Of a stretch of 64,000 bases of DNA, positions 37,673 to 51,200 are shown piece after piece (within the stretch, counting starts at the first letter, position 1; every line of letters begins with the position of its first letter). This DNA is from Syngnathus acus (Eukaryota > Chordata > Actinopteri > Syngnathiformes > Syngnathidae), in the NCBI RefSeq assembly GCF_901709675.1, contig NC_051092.1, forward strand, positions 686,491-750,490, given 5' to 3'. The notes below the pieces were generated by a model. That model was not told the origin of the DNA. It made no database searches and was given only the letters and a program-made list of their open reading frames with translations. The position numbers were made by a program, and so were the translations under genes.

Positions 37673-39523
37673 CGTCGCAGTCAAGCGACGACAAGCAGGC
37701 GCCTGTCGTCTTGTACTTCCGCTAAGCGCTTGGCCGCGCTCCGTCCATCGCCGAGCGGGTGCGCTCGCTCGAACCACACAGTCGAACCTTCTCCTTCCTT
37801 CCTGCTCGGCTGTTAAGTGGCTAAAGCTTGCGAACGACGGGACGACGCAGCAGACCGCCGGCCGGCGATTGACGGCTACGGTCTTCCTTCTCGCAGCACT
37901 CCGCGTAACGACCGGACCGAAGAAAACAGTAAGCACCCGGGAGCGTCGGCAATTCGAAGGCGCGCTCCTTTCGTCGTGCAGGAAGGAGGCCGTTGCTCAC
38001 GTGACCTGCGCTTAGGCGGAACCGGAGGGGAGGGGAGGGACAGTTTCCACGCACTTCCCAGCATGCTTTGCAGCGCTTGCCGTTGTTGTGCCAAAGTAGT
38101 GAACATTTGTTTCCCCTGCCGCGGGAGCGCGCACGCCTTGTTTGGAAAGCGGTGGAAAGCAATAAAAACATGAAGAACACACGTTTGCGTCAGTCAATTT
38201 TCATTTTTAGAAAGGGTTTCTTTCATTTTATTTCTTTAAGTTCATTCACGCTCTGCTGTTGACACGAGGTGCGTTCAAAGACCAATCGTACAGACGGAAC
38301 ACTTATCTACTTCACCAAAAAGCAACGATATAATTAATTACGTGAGCTCTTTGCATAAACCTCGATGCAAAGGAGCTCCACTTTTTGGGGAGCATTACAT
38401 TATACAAGGAGTATATATTACAAAGTAGACCTTATACTTAATTGTGATCATCATACATCCATTTTTATTATTCAGGTATTTTCAAAGCAACTTAATATTT
38501 TTGCATTTATTAATTTGCATTATAATTAAATGCTGACACTACAGCAATGTAAAAAGTGTTCGTTTAAGAAAAAGATACGCACGTTTTGTGATTTGAGTGA
38601 ATTGATTTGAATGAATGATTGAGACAGAATTTCAGCTCTGAAGGCTCCTTTTGTCCCAAGCAAAGTGACAGGTGGTGGGACAGAAATTGTAACAGAAACT
38701 CTATAAAAATGTCAACCCGTGAGAATTTGTGCCCCCCTCCTCATTTAAAACTGAGTCCTGGACATCGACTGACTCTTTCTCTGTCTTCCTCGGGGTGTGT
38801 TCAGGTAGTGTGGCAAATTTGAACTCCTTCCCAGCCCAAAATTACATATTGTTGTCAAACTACAGTGATGTCGTGGAATATTGAACCCCTTTTGTCCGAT
38901 GATTTCCACGTCCGCCAAAAACAAAATAATGAATTACAAGATTGTTTAACATCAAATATTTGCCAGCTTTTAATCAGCTCGTCTTGCACTGCTTTCCCAT
39001 CATATTTACAATCCTTTTGATTTGAACTTAATCTTCATTGACTTAATTGAAGCACAACAGTTGAAAATACACCCGTGCAGACAACACAAAGAAATGACGG
39101 CATTTGACGATCATTTACAGACTCCATGCGCAATTATGGTGATGATTCAAAATTAGAATATGAACCTGTAATGCTTTTTGTATCTCCTGCTTCATTCTGT
39201 AAACAGCAATATGCAAATTCATTGGCTATACATACACCATGAGAAAAATGTGTCCAAACTTCCTGGCACAAATTACACAACCATTTTAGTCAGCGATTGC
39301 TATTGCCATTAAGCATCAACGTGCCCCCCCCCCCCCCACATCGCCTTTCCAAGCATGTTGCGTATTTTACATACATGTTGCGCGCACCCAAAACTGTACA
39401 TTTGCTGATCCACACAGGTTGCAAATGAGCTTGCGCACGTACAAAATGGGAGAAAATAAATATTCAATAATAACGTGTACAACATGGTCTTGCATGAAAT
39501 GAAGAGGGATGGGGCGCGCGTCT
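37673..39523. other. Intergenic region between Myb/SANT-like gene and eps8-family gene
   Basis: The first 450 bases are GC-rich and likely hold the promoter of the Myb/SANT-like gene; from 38200 the sequence turns AT-rich. No gene recognised. A C tract lies at about 39324-39337. The eps8-family 3' UTR should lie in the right part. Confidence 0.4.
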
Positions 39524-42500
39524 TCACTCTGTGCTCCCCGAGTCGATTCGCTCCTGTCTGCGCTTCATGACCTCCTGAAGCTCGCTGTCTCCGCACAATT
39601 TCTGCCAGAAAAAAAAAACGAAGGATGCAACCGAGAGAGTTCCTCCAATGGATATGCGAGCGTACCTCTATTTGCGTCTTCTGCACGGTAATCAGCGATG
39701 AGACGCGAGCGCCTTCGTCCCCGCACACGGACTTCAACTCTTCCTTGTTGAGAGAAAACAACTGAGCTCCAGTCAGGATGCCTAAATAGTCCACTGTCCT
39801 GTTTGGGGGGGCCAAGAGCTAAAAGTCATCTCGAGAAATATTGAGTGTTAAGTGGTGTGTGTGTGTGTTTTACTGACGCTTTGGAGAAGCCCTTGGCAGC
39901 AAGCCAAGACTTGACCTGCTCCGGGCTGGAGCTGTACGTGAGCGACACTTGAGCGCCTGCCGGTCGCTCGATGCGGAATTTTCTGGCGGGTGGCTGGCTT
40001 TTTTTAGCCGTGATCATCATCAGTAGCTCATTGTTGACTTCGTCCATCACTGAAACAGTGCAAATCTTAGCTAATTGCAATTCAAATTGGTAAACAGAAA
40101 TAAATGTGAGGTTGGCTTTACTTTTGTCTTTGTGTCGGCCTTTGCTGAAACTGTCTCCTGGGCTCAGGGAACCGGGTGAGGTTTTACCATAGCCTTGCTG
40201 CATAAAAAAAAACCACACATTTTCATTGAAAAAAAACCCATACAATTAAGAATTAGCCAGTGACTTTTTTCTTCTTGAGCTTTTCTATCTCACTGGACAA
40301 CTCATTGTGAACACGCATAATCAAAAAAAGACAGAGTATGTGAGAATAATCCAGCCATCAATAATTATCTTTACGAATGTAAACTGATTGAAGTAAGCAA
40401 ATGGAGATCCTAAAGACAGATTGAGTGCAGGCAAAGGGAGTTCACCTGGTTGTAAAAAGCCTCCGGCTCGTCTAGCTTGACAACATCCAAGATGTTGTAG
40501 GGGACGTAACCTGCTTGGCCGCTACGATTCCTTAGTTTCCACCACTGCTTGTCGTCCTCGAGCACCTGAGACGCCAAATCAATTGAAAATACTGCAGAAA
40601 AAATAGAGACAAATATTTCCACCTGGAGGATTTCGTCCGTCAGCACTGACAACTCGTTGGCATTCCGCGCTACAAAGGGGTAGCGGATTTTGGCATATTT
40701 GCGAGCGTTGGGCATCCCGTTGTAGGACCTTTGGAAACATACAATATTCCAGACTTTTTCATTTGGGTTGATTTGAAAGTTCATTTCTTACCCATTGGAT
40801 GAGTTGGAGGAATGGCTTCCGTAGAACTGCGAAGAAACACACAGATGAAATAAATGAACCTGCCGAGTCTTGCATTTCAATTCAGTTCTACGCCAAGTCT
40901 TACATCATCAGATGAGTGTTTTCTGTAATCGGGGCTTGTGGGGGAAACCAAGGAAACGGGGGAGCCCAGAGGCCCACCGGGATACTCCGTTTCCCATGGG
41001 GCCGTCCTAAAGAGTTCCGCCGGAGGCTCCCAGCCATTCCGGAACTTGGGATAGTAGGGAGGAGCGCACTGATCCCTTGGCCACTCCGCTCTAAACAATT
41101 TAAGGATGAGATTATAATTTTCATGAAGCTTGAGTATTGTCGACAAACCTGGGTTTGGTCCAAGCCTCTCCTAGAAGCTCAAATATGGTGGTCTCTTTGG
41201 GGGTGAGGTGCCCTCGAAGGAAGTCCACGGCGTCTTTGGAGAGGTGAGGGGAGAGAATCGAACGAACCAACTCGGGACTGCCGCAACTCTGCAGCACCTG
41301 CAATGGGGTCATTGTCAGCACTGCCCCTGCGAGTAGGACCCCCTCAACATCACTTGTCGTTCTTACCAGCTCCAAAGGGCCGAAGAGGAAATGAACTAAC
41401 TCTGATGCGCTTGGATTCTGGATGTGCTTCTTCAGTTTGGCCTGCAGGGGGTGCAATGATAAAGCTAGCGAGGAGTCCGTCAGGCAAAAAAAGCTAGCTC
41501 ACCAAGAGGTTGAAGGCCAGCTTCAGTTTCTGCAGGCTATCGATGAAGTCTTCCTCAGAGGGGGGCTTGGCTCGCAGGGTCAGCACGCCCTCTGGGAACA
41601 AGACCACAATGAACACAAGTCGACAGTCTTACCAAGCGCCTAAGGTCATTCTATAGGTCGATTTGACCCCTTGGATCCAAATCTTGACCCAACAAATCTT
41701 CTACCCAATGGTAGAATTAATCCAGCATTATCTTGGATTCTTTTGGACCCAGCGCTGGGTTAGTTATTTCACACAATTTGGGTTTGATTTGACCAGAAGT
41801 TTAAGGAGTGGATACTGACGGGTTTTCTCAGCCTGGAACCCAACTTGTTTCTTTTAACGATGGAAAATGTATGACCTACACCATCGCCTTGTCCTCATTT
41901 ATTCTCATTGACATTATTTTCTATGCAGAGTTTGTTTTTAAATCCTCAAATGATCCAGAGTTGAGAAAGCGTCAGACTCAATGAATGGAGAACAATATCA
42001 TCTGCGTGTGTCGTCAGCGACAGCACGCATCCATCCAACTGTAAATTGATGATGCGTTCAAATTGCGTGGCCGCTGACCAAACGTGCAGAAATGACAACG
42101 ACATCAATAGAACATCACTCAATACGTGACGGCATTATTATTACTTTGCGTCTTAACATATAGCGAGACTCTTTTTGAGACTTTGTTCAAATATGTACGA
42201 GAGCCAAATCAAACAACTGGAATTATTCCACGTTAGTAATAATAATAATAATAATAATAATACCGCTGCAATGAAAGCTGAAATATTGTCAAATAACTTG
42301 TTAGCAAAGGCCATATTGGAATATTAGTGTTTACCACCACGCATGTCACTGGAGAACACCAAAAAATACAAACATGGCAGTGTGAGCGATATGCAACAAG
42401 TTGTCTGTCACTTGACGGTTGCCACCACACAAGAAGAAAGGGCGACAGACCTGCTGGTCCTTTCTTCTTATTCTTCTTACTCTTGTTGCGCTGGTTGAGT

Positions 42501-44245
42501 TGGGAAAAGGCCTCCGTCGCCTTTTGCAACCGCGCCACAAATATCTCAATGTCGTCCAGGGCACAGTTGAGGAGTTGCTACAAAGAAGAACAACACCAAT
42601 GAGGGCGTCTCACGATGGCACCACTTCAAATATTAAGTCCAGTGAACTCAATAAATAAAGAAATACATAAATAATACTAAAAATAAAGAAATAAAAATGA
42701 AAAATCCAAAATGTTTGATAGGGCTTACATCATCCAAGTGTCCCTAATATAGTGAAAGTGCAGGGAAACACTCACCACATCCTTCTCGATACGCTGGGCC
42801 AACCTTTCATGTGACTCTGGGTCACTGTGTCCAGAAGATCGTCTGTCTGCACCCACCCCCCCCAAAAAAATCAATTACATTATTTTGCCAATCAACTGAT
42901 TCACTTTGAATGATTTTGGCCAGATGTGAGCATGTTTTTTTTTGCACCTTGTGGGATTGGGGCAGCAACACGTCCCTTTGCAACAGGGGTGGCCTTGGGG
43001 GGCGTCTTTGGAAGTATGGTCTCTCTTCGGTGCTTCATTTTCTCCTGGTTGATTCTGCAAGAGCAAGAGGACATCAGGACCTTCACAAAACATCATAAGT
43101 CAGCATGTTTGTGTGCGCCATTCTCTTACTTGAGAGTCTGAAGCCTCATTTTCTTCCCACATTTGTTGTCTCCAAGAGCGCTGTCGATATCTGCATGAAC
43201 CAATTCAGCCTGCAAGAGACAATGAGTCCAATTTGATGAGACATAGATACAGAAACAGGACTAGAAAGTTTCATTTGAAACAAATCCATGTATTTAACCA
43301 AATAAAGAATGTGATTTAGACAATAAAGGATGCAAAGTGAGCCACGCGCTGCGACACCCACCTCCACCTGGTCACAATGGAAGAAGTGGATGTCTGGCCG
43401 ATGCTGCTCGTTGTCCTGACACACCAGCAGCAGCACGGACGGGTAGCGCGTCTGATTCAGAACGGCCTGAGACAGGTGGATTGTGGAGAGGGGGAAGTTC
43501 TCCAGTTCCTCCTGCACAAAGAGGACATCAAAAAAAAAAAAACTCGGTATGAACACATGTTAACGACGTGCTGAACTGCAATTTATGTCACCACAATGCT
43601 AAAGTACCTGGGTGTCACAGTCCAGCAGCCTGACTGCCTTATCAGTGACTTGCAGGAGCATTTCTTGAGTCCAAATCTTGTCTTTTGAATCGAGGAGTAC
43701 AAGTTTCTTGATGGCGTCGTCCACAGTGGCGATGGACTCGGTCTTGTCCATGATGAAAGTGGACAGATGCTAAACCAGGGACAGAGAGAAGGTGAGACAT
43801 TTTTCGATCAGTAAAAAAAAAGGGGGTAACATCAATCATTTTTAGGAGTAATTATGAATTACATTCAAATATTAATATACATGGACAATATGTCTACATA
43901 AATGATAATAACAATGGAAACGTGAGCTATAAGAGGACAATGATTCACCAGTCAAATCATTCTCCGCCAGCAACTTACACATAAACTTTCATTTCCTTCC
44001 TCACAAACGACAATTATGAAACAAACTTTTTAATCGAGCCTTGTTTCTCAAAAAGTAAAAAAAACTTCAGTTGAACATTCCCAAACGTGTCAACCTTACC
44101 TCAACATGATACTGTGACGTCTCATGCATAATATAATTGGAGTTGGAATATTTTTTCCTTTGCTCTGAAAAAGAAAACAAAAACATTTAGAAAATGTCTG
44201 AAACTAAAAGAAGTAACGGTAAAAACACTCGCCTGGGTTCCACAT
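39524..44245 (-). CDS. EPS8-family adaptor (EPS8/EPS8L3-like)
   Basis: EPS8-family proteins link receptor tyrosine kinases to Rac signalling and actin. Coding start at 44245, a 13-base exon (44233-44245) joined through a GC-AG intron to the next exon ([20 protein letters not shown]). The N-terminal PTB domain spans about 43130-43770 ([58 protein letters not shown]). The middle helical region has [40 protein letters not shown] and [14 protein letters not shown]. The SH3 domain is at about 40448-40720 ([40 protein letters not shown]). The C-terminal SAM-like effector region has [40 protein letters not shown] and ends [17 protein letters not shown] at 39524-39526. The linker after SH3 is short, so total length (roughly 600 residues) is nearer EPS8L3 than EPS8; the paralogue is unresolved. 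Confidence 0.87.
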
Positions 44246-45147
44246 GTTGCAGCGATCCGAGTAGAAGTGAATAAACCAAAGACACACTTGAGTGAACTCA
44301 GCACACCAGCTGGGCAATAAGGAAGAATGCCTGCCTACTTTATATGAACGCTTGTTTTTTTTCCCCCTCCGTCATATACTCTACTGGGAAATGGTGATAG
44401 GAGCGAAAGGAAACCAAAACAGCCAAGTAAGATGACTTCACACGTCAGTTTTGCAGCAAAAATAAATCCACAAATAAACAAGTTGTTTTTATTTTATTTA
44501 TTTTTTTATTTCCTCCAATGGTTGACTCCCAAAGGAGTGGCAAAATGGATATCTAAGAAGTTAAATATTAATTGTGCTATCAAAGAGTGGAAAGTTGAAG
44601 TGTGTCTCTCACTTTGTCTAATAATAGCAAGGATTACAGCAACTGCGCCATAAAAGCGACAAACCTTAGGCTCAAAGATCACAGATGCTCGCTACACAAC
44701 AACACAACATCACGAAAACTTCCTCATGGTTATCATTAGGTACGATTGATGCTAGCTATAAAGTGCTAACTTTCAAGTTGACTTGCGGTGCCCCAGTTTG
44801 ACTGATGTTTATATGCTGTCATTATTGCCACACCGGTCAAGTGTGAATTGAGATTTGCCCATGTGATTTCACTACATTTCAAGGAAATGAGAGGAGTTGA
44901 TGTTGGCTGTGTTCACGCCCACAATGGCGCAAACCACCCTGTTGTGACCAACTGATGGTGTCACACGCACATTTGTTGTCAAAGCTCGTGTGGCCACAGA
45001 TTTTCATAATGATTCTCTTGAAATAGCACATAAGTGTGTCACTGCGCCCGAGGACCTATTTACCAGGTGAATGGCTTGCAGGTAACCATTACATGGCTAT
45101 TAAATGAGAGCAGGTCAATATCAAGCTCACTGCGCCAGAAGTCCCCG

Positions 45148-45411
45148 CCCCCCCCCCCCCCCCCCCCTCTAGAGCAAACACTTTGCCACACACGACCTTA
45201 AAAGCTCTTGTTCCTTCCACATTGGACACATTGTGTTGAATGTGACACAGAGTATAAACATCAATTGACTCAATCTGTCAGGTGTCATGTTGGGAACGAC
45301 TCAAGTGTCATTTTGAATAGCAATAGCATCATGTGCAAATGACGCCAACATTTGCCTCGCTGTGCCAATCCCTCTCGGCTCATTTCTTCCGGCTTGGCTC
45401 CGCGCGGCTGA

Positions 45412-45498
<87 letters not shown>
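45148..45498. repeat. C tract and (GAAA)n microsatellite
   Basis: A run of about 19 C at 45148-45166, and an 88-base uninterrupted AAAG/GAAA tetranucleotide array at 45411-45498. Confidence 0.95.
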
Positions 45499-46019
45499 GC
45501 GTCGGGTGTCTGTCTGAAAGTGGAGCTGGCCGCCATGTCTTATTAATGGCACTTATGGCGGCCAAGGCACGAGCTCGCAATGGGAGCCATTTAGCAGGCA
45601 GTTGGGCTGAGAAGCCAAAGCTAATGACCAGAGATAAACTGTGGTGGCTGGAGGGCAGACTGTCAAACTAGGTCCAGATCATATTGACATGGCCCACATC
45701 AAGTGCATGCAAATAAAGCGCCGTGCCGTGTGATTGTCCCCATGAAATGCAATAAGTCAGACGACATCATTGGCTGGCTGCCTTTTGTTTTTACTGCCTA
45801 GCAACATTTGGATGGTAGTGTTCAAAAACAGGTGGTGACAATGGTTGACAAACTTTTTACGTCGACTCTGATCTAAAAAAAAAGTTTTTCCTCCAAGTAC
45901 CACCATCAATGCAGTCAGACATAATGAAGTGGTTTCCACCTGACAGTGATGCTAAGCTACGTAAGCTAACATAGGCACTCTCATATTGGATGACACTGCT
46001 GTATGCATGCTGGCTCAGT

Positions 46020-46253
46020 TTTGCTCCTCTTATTTGTTGGGTTATTGGTTTATTATTTATTCATCGCTCATTTTATTTATATTGTTATTTTTTGTGTATT
46101 ATTTATTGTTTGTGCCTTCTTGTTTTTATTTTGTGTCGTCTACTTGTATGTCTCGTCACCGTGGGATAGAGGAAACGGAATTTCGGTTTCTTTGTGTGTC
46201 TCGACATATGAAGGGATTGACAATAAAGCTGACTTTGACTTTGACTTTGACGA
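46020..46253 (+). mobile_element. 3' tail of a LINE-type retrotransposon
   Basis: T/ATTTATT-rich sequence leads into GATAGAGGAAACGGAATTTC and GACAATAAAGCTGACTTTGA followed by repeats of ACTTTG. This pattern (short 3' UTR, AATAAA, terminal hexamer repeats) is typical of fish non-LTR retrotransposon ends. No coding part is attached, so it is a 5'-truncated copy. The left limit is approximate. Confidence 0.6.
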
Positions 46254-48239
46254 GTGCAAGTGTACCTAAAGATGTGGCCGTCGAGTGTATCGCACGTATT
46301 AAACAAGTGGATGTTTTGATTTTTAGAGTGAGTCTCTGCTCTGTGACCAAAGGTGCTGATAAAGAATCATTTGCATCAGTGGGTCAAGTTTTGCATACAA
46401 CATACTGAGACCGGATCTTTTCACTTTGGAGGCAGATGGTCACTGTTGTTGTTGATGATGCTGCTACACAACAGTATCCCATCTCCTGGTTCGTGAGGAC
46501 GAGCAAGCTGCTCTGACGCCACACACGTGCTGACCATCTGCCGCACAGGCTGAGGCAAGCCGAAAGGAGAATAACATAAGCTCGAGTCGCCATAAATACG
46601 ACCGGGCAGGGGGGCATCCTGTGGATTTTTGGACGACTGTCGCACCAAGGTGCGAAGCCAGACGGCGTGGGAACATCAGCATGCCAATATTACCATCATA
46701 CAACAACATTCTAATTTTAGAATAACCACTCATGGAAGAAGTTTGTTTCTGAATCGTGTCTAGTACAACATTCCTCTGTACAGTCCAGTCCAGCCCAAGT
46801 CTGAGGTTGCGACAGAGGTAAGAAAGTCTGCCTCATATTTTTCCCCACTTTTCAATGAGGCTTTTATTCACCTGCAGGATACGGGCATCCCCACCCTGTT
46901 CCGAGCAGACTTTAGAAACAGGCACACCCTGCACCCTTCGCTAATGTCAAACACTGGAACACACACACACACACACTATGTATACAAAATTATGGAGACA
47001 CGCTTATGAAAAACAAGTGGACCCTGGCTATTGAGGGGAAAGGGATCGGCCAGCCCACAAAAAGGGAAAATCTGTGTTTTGTTGATGCTCACTAAAAATT
47101 CAGGTTGAGTAGGCCTTGAGTCAACAAGTTAATTTCAGTCAGTGTTGCAGTGGTTGCAACAGCAGCAACAGCAGCAGCTTAACAAGACGATATTTTCTCT
47201 GTGTGTGGCAAACTGGCAAATGTTTACTCCACACTAATTGCTATTTTCATTCAGATCTCCCTCTAAAAGAAAGAATAACGATAACGTGTTGGTACTTAGA
47301 GGGAAAGAAAGGCAGGACTGTTTTAATTACACGTGTAAGACAAGTTAAGGCGAATCCGATCAAGTGGCCGTTATTTAATACTCGTGAAATTAAACAAGTG
47401 CTAACAAGATTGTGAAGAAGCCAGTGAAGGTCTGCACAGTAGGCTCTCTCCGATCAACTGAAACTTTTTACCCACACAATAAACAGCAGCTTGGTGTAAT
47501 CATTTTGGACAATGATACAGTGAATCAAAATTCCTCATTGCACTAAAATTGCTGGCAACCGTGGAAACGGGATCCCATCCAAATGGTACTTGGTACTTGT
47601 TCAAATTGTACAATTTTAACCACGTGTGCATTGTCATAAATATTTTAACGGAAGCCTTCAAAATCCAGGTTGCTTCTGTAAAGAATCCATTTGTAACAAC
47701 CCAAACACACCAAAAGTATAAAGTGCTTACCAAAGAGTGCTTTGGCGCTGATCTTGCTGTCCGATCTTGCCACTCCACTGCAATGACAAGAAGAGATGGC
47801 ATTACGCTGCATTCCCTTCATCTTGTCTCCAACTACAAGTCCAGCCCTGTCACTTTTTTCACAAGCCCACAAAAACGCTAGTGATATATACAAAGTGTAA
47901 ATCTACGAGATTCAGACCATATGGAGCGGCCAGAGTGCAAGAGGGAGAGTGGAAATGGGGGAGGGAGGAGGGGGAGTGGGAGGAGGAAGGGGCCCCCAGG
48001 GAAGCTGGAGCCAAAAGCTCGCTAATCATTCTCAACAGAGGAGCTCTGTGCTTGAGGTCCCTGACCTGCACCACCTTCCACATACTGGCTTAGTGATTCT
48101 CTGGCCGTCGTGACAGTCACCTGCGATAAAGAACGACGCTAGGGAAAGGTAAACACAGAGGGAGAGGATGGAATGTGAGGTGCCACTCACTTGGCTTGCC
48201 TTGCTGGAGATCCCAAGGCGCTCATGGCTCATAACATCC

Positions 48240-48270
48240 ACCTGAGGAAGGAAGGAAGGAAGGAAGGAAG
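48240..48270. repeat. (GGAA)n microsatellite
   Basis: About seven tandem GGAA units within the intergenic region. Confidence 0.85.
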
Positions 48271-51200
48271 GCGTCATAAGCACACGCAAGACTGGACACA
48301 ACATACAATCCAGTTTAAGGAAGGGGTGGCCGTGATGGCCCACTTTATTCTAGAGCGAGCCCTGCATGTTTTTTCCATTTGATCATTTTTGGAAGACTCT
48401 CCACACAGCATAGCTGTTATTGTTCAGTACTACAAGCACCAATGGCCCACTGACTTAGATGATGTAAAGGCCCTCTGTACTGAAGTGACAAGGACAAATA
48501 TTGCCCACAAATTTTTACTAATCAGGTTGTGTGAGGTTTTTTTCATCCTGTCATTCAGCTCATTCTCATTACATTTCGACGCTAATGCTAAAGTAGAATA
48601 ACTGTTTTTTTGGCAATTCTTTTCTCGATTCTTTTCGTTTTAGAAGAGGAAACTGAGCACCAAGATTGAGGTCAATGAGACGTTTGCATCCGTCATCCAT
48701 CTTGTCATTGCCTGAACTTGCTATGTTTTTCTTGCCTTTCCTGTCTCTCAATCATCCCCCGTTTCCAAACACAGCCCAATGGAATGTACGCGTGTGCTAC
48801 AAGGAAACACTCAACTGTTCTTCCACTGAGCCATTTTGTTGGCAACCCGGGAACTCCTTTGTGACAATGGCAGACATGACCTGATTAAATTCCCTCTGTA
48901 TACAATTGTATTTACCACATCACTTTTATTCGATTGAGCTTCGTGCTCATTCAGGCTCATTGGTGGTAATTAGCGTGACCTCACTGAAATCAGAGCGTAG
49001 CCACCTTTGAGCATGGAGCCTCCTCGTTGTCTGTCAAGGCACGGACGGCCTCATGACGTGACCGAACACACGCACGACACGATGGAGCTCCTCCTATGTA
49101 TATCACCATGGACCCTAACAAGCTGCTCCACAACAAAACTGTGTGTTTGTTTTCTTTCACAATGTTTGTAGTTCACTGCATATATATATATGAGGTGGCC
49201 ATTATGATGCAGTGACAGCAATGTGGTATTATTTATTGGAGGAATGGCTCGATAGCATAACATTTGTTAACTTGCATATTGTAAACAAACACAGTGCAGC
49301 TCAGCCTGTGACTGTTGGTGGTTTTTTAAAATGAGTGCCATCCATTCATTCACTCTGAACCACTTTTTCGACACAAAGAAGATGGGAATGAATGGCTTTT
49401 ATGATTGAATTGCCTGAGATCTCAGTCCTGATAATACACCAGGGCTGGTGTAACACAACTTGTCAACCTAAGTCAACATAAACAATTCTAAGTTAAGAAC
49501 ACAAATAGCAGGAGAAGCAGAGCGGAGCTACTGTATATTTATTTCGAGGCGTGGGAGCAAATGATTTGTACTGTATATAAAGGGCTTCTAACTTAATACA
49601 AAAGAAAATTGACTTAAGGATTTGACTGTTGAGATTTTGAATCCGTGTAAAGCAAACGCATGATATATAACATTTAACATCCCCTGTGATATATTATAAG
49701 GTAGCCTGCCGTCTTAATGAGGTGAGAAAACATGACTGCAAGAATGTGACGAGATTAGCACTTGCAGCACATTGTGTTCATTCATACCATAGCTTCCTCC
49801 AGCACATGACATGAAATATAAAAGAACCACTTTTACTGCCAAGAGCAACATTTGCCCATGTTCAATTCCAACGCTCATCTACTGTCAACACAAAGCCACA
49901 TGAAAGAAAATGTGTCCAAGCTAGACCAACACCATACTTCCTCTTTTTCTCCTTATCGCCTAGCGTTCATCTCTCCGCTCTTTTGTTCCTTCCTCTGGAA
50001 GAGAGCCAGCTTTCACAAGGCAGAGGAGGATAGGTTGGGTGTCAGTCAGGTGAGGCCCCTCAACCGCTTTGTTTAACAAAGACAGCAGCACAAGCTGCGA
50101 TAGCTGCAGAAAAAGGTTGGATTGAGAGATCTTCCAAAGCTTTTGGGATTCTAAACTATGGGAATGAGGTTGGATAGCTGCTCATTCACAATAGCCAACA
50201 TTCTAAAGTTAATCGCTGAGGCGAGTCCTTTCTTGTTCAGTCCCTGTTTGTGGCTTGTTCTGCTCAACTGCTGTATCAAATATTTGACATTTTTAATACA
50301 AGTTCCCCATAGCGCTATTCCGCTCCAAGCTAACCGTATCATTTCTAGAACCCATCATAACTTGTAAGTTATGATAAGTAAGCATGATGTGTTTTTTTCT
50401 GAATGACATTAGCTTCTAATCAAAAAGATATTTCTTACTTACAAATATATCTATGTGAGTGATGCATACAGGCGGAACAATGAAATCATTTTCCATGAGA
50501 TGGCAATAAAACTGTTCTTGTTCGTACATTGAAGACACGACGTCCGTCCTGTGACTATATACAGAACGTATCAGGTTTGAGTTCAATCAATATGTGAGTG
50601 AAATGAGACATAAAGATTCATGGATAGCGTGCCATGACATTTCGATAGGTAAAATCGGTTCCTTGGCTCAATCATACTGGATTTAACAATTGATCCATTC
50701 AATTAAATAAAGCTCCATAGCGGCAAGACTACACTGCTAATCCGCGACATCTTGCCTCACACATGAAGAGTTAAAATAATCAAAGCCTAACATGACCTTT
50801 AGTGATTTGAAATTTGACAGCACAAAAGAAGGTTTGTTACCATGGTAGCGCAATCGTCAAAACACGATTCGTTTGTGAAGGGCGGCGCGTTCACAATACT
50901 CTTTCGATAATGTGAGTGGAAAAAAAAAGGTGAAGCTTGAGTAATGTGGACTTCACCCTTCGTACCTGACTCAGCCATTTTGATAACTGTTATCTGGTTG
51001 TATCTCTTGAAATGCCGTTTGATCTCAGCTGGTGTTTTCTTGCTTCATTGTGTTGAAATGAATGAAACGTGCATCCATCAAAACAGCAAGCAGCCTTCAA
51101 GCAATCAATTGCTTGTTCATGTGGAGCACATTCATGCAAGCATATGGAGAACTAACTATACGTAAGGTGAAGCGAGATTATCATCGATGTCATAATATAT

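Noticed and set aside
45285-45671. Open frames of alternating K-E-R-K or F-L-S-F
   Set aside because: Translation of the GAAA microsatellite; no gene.
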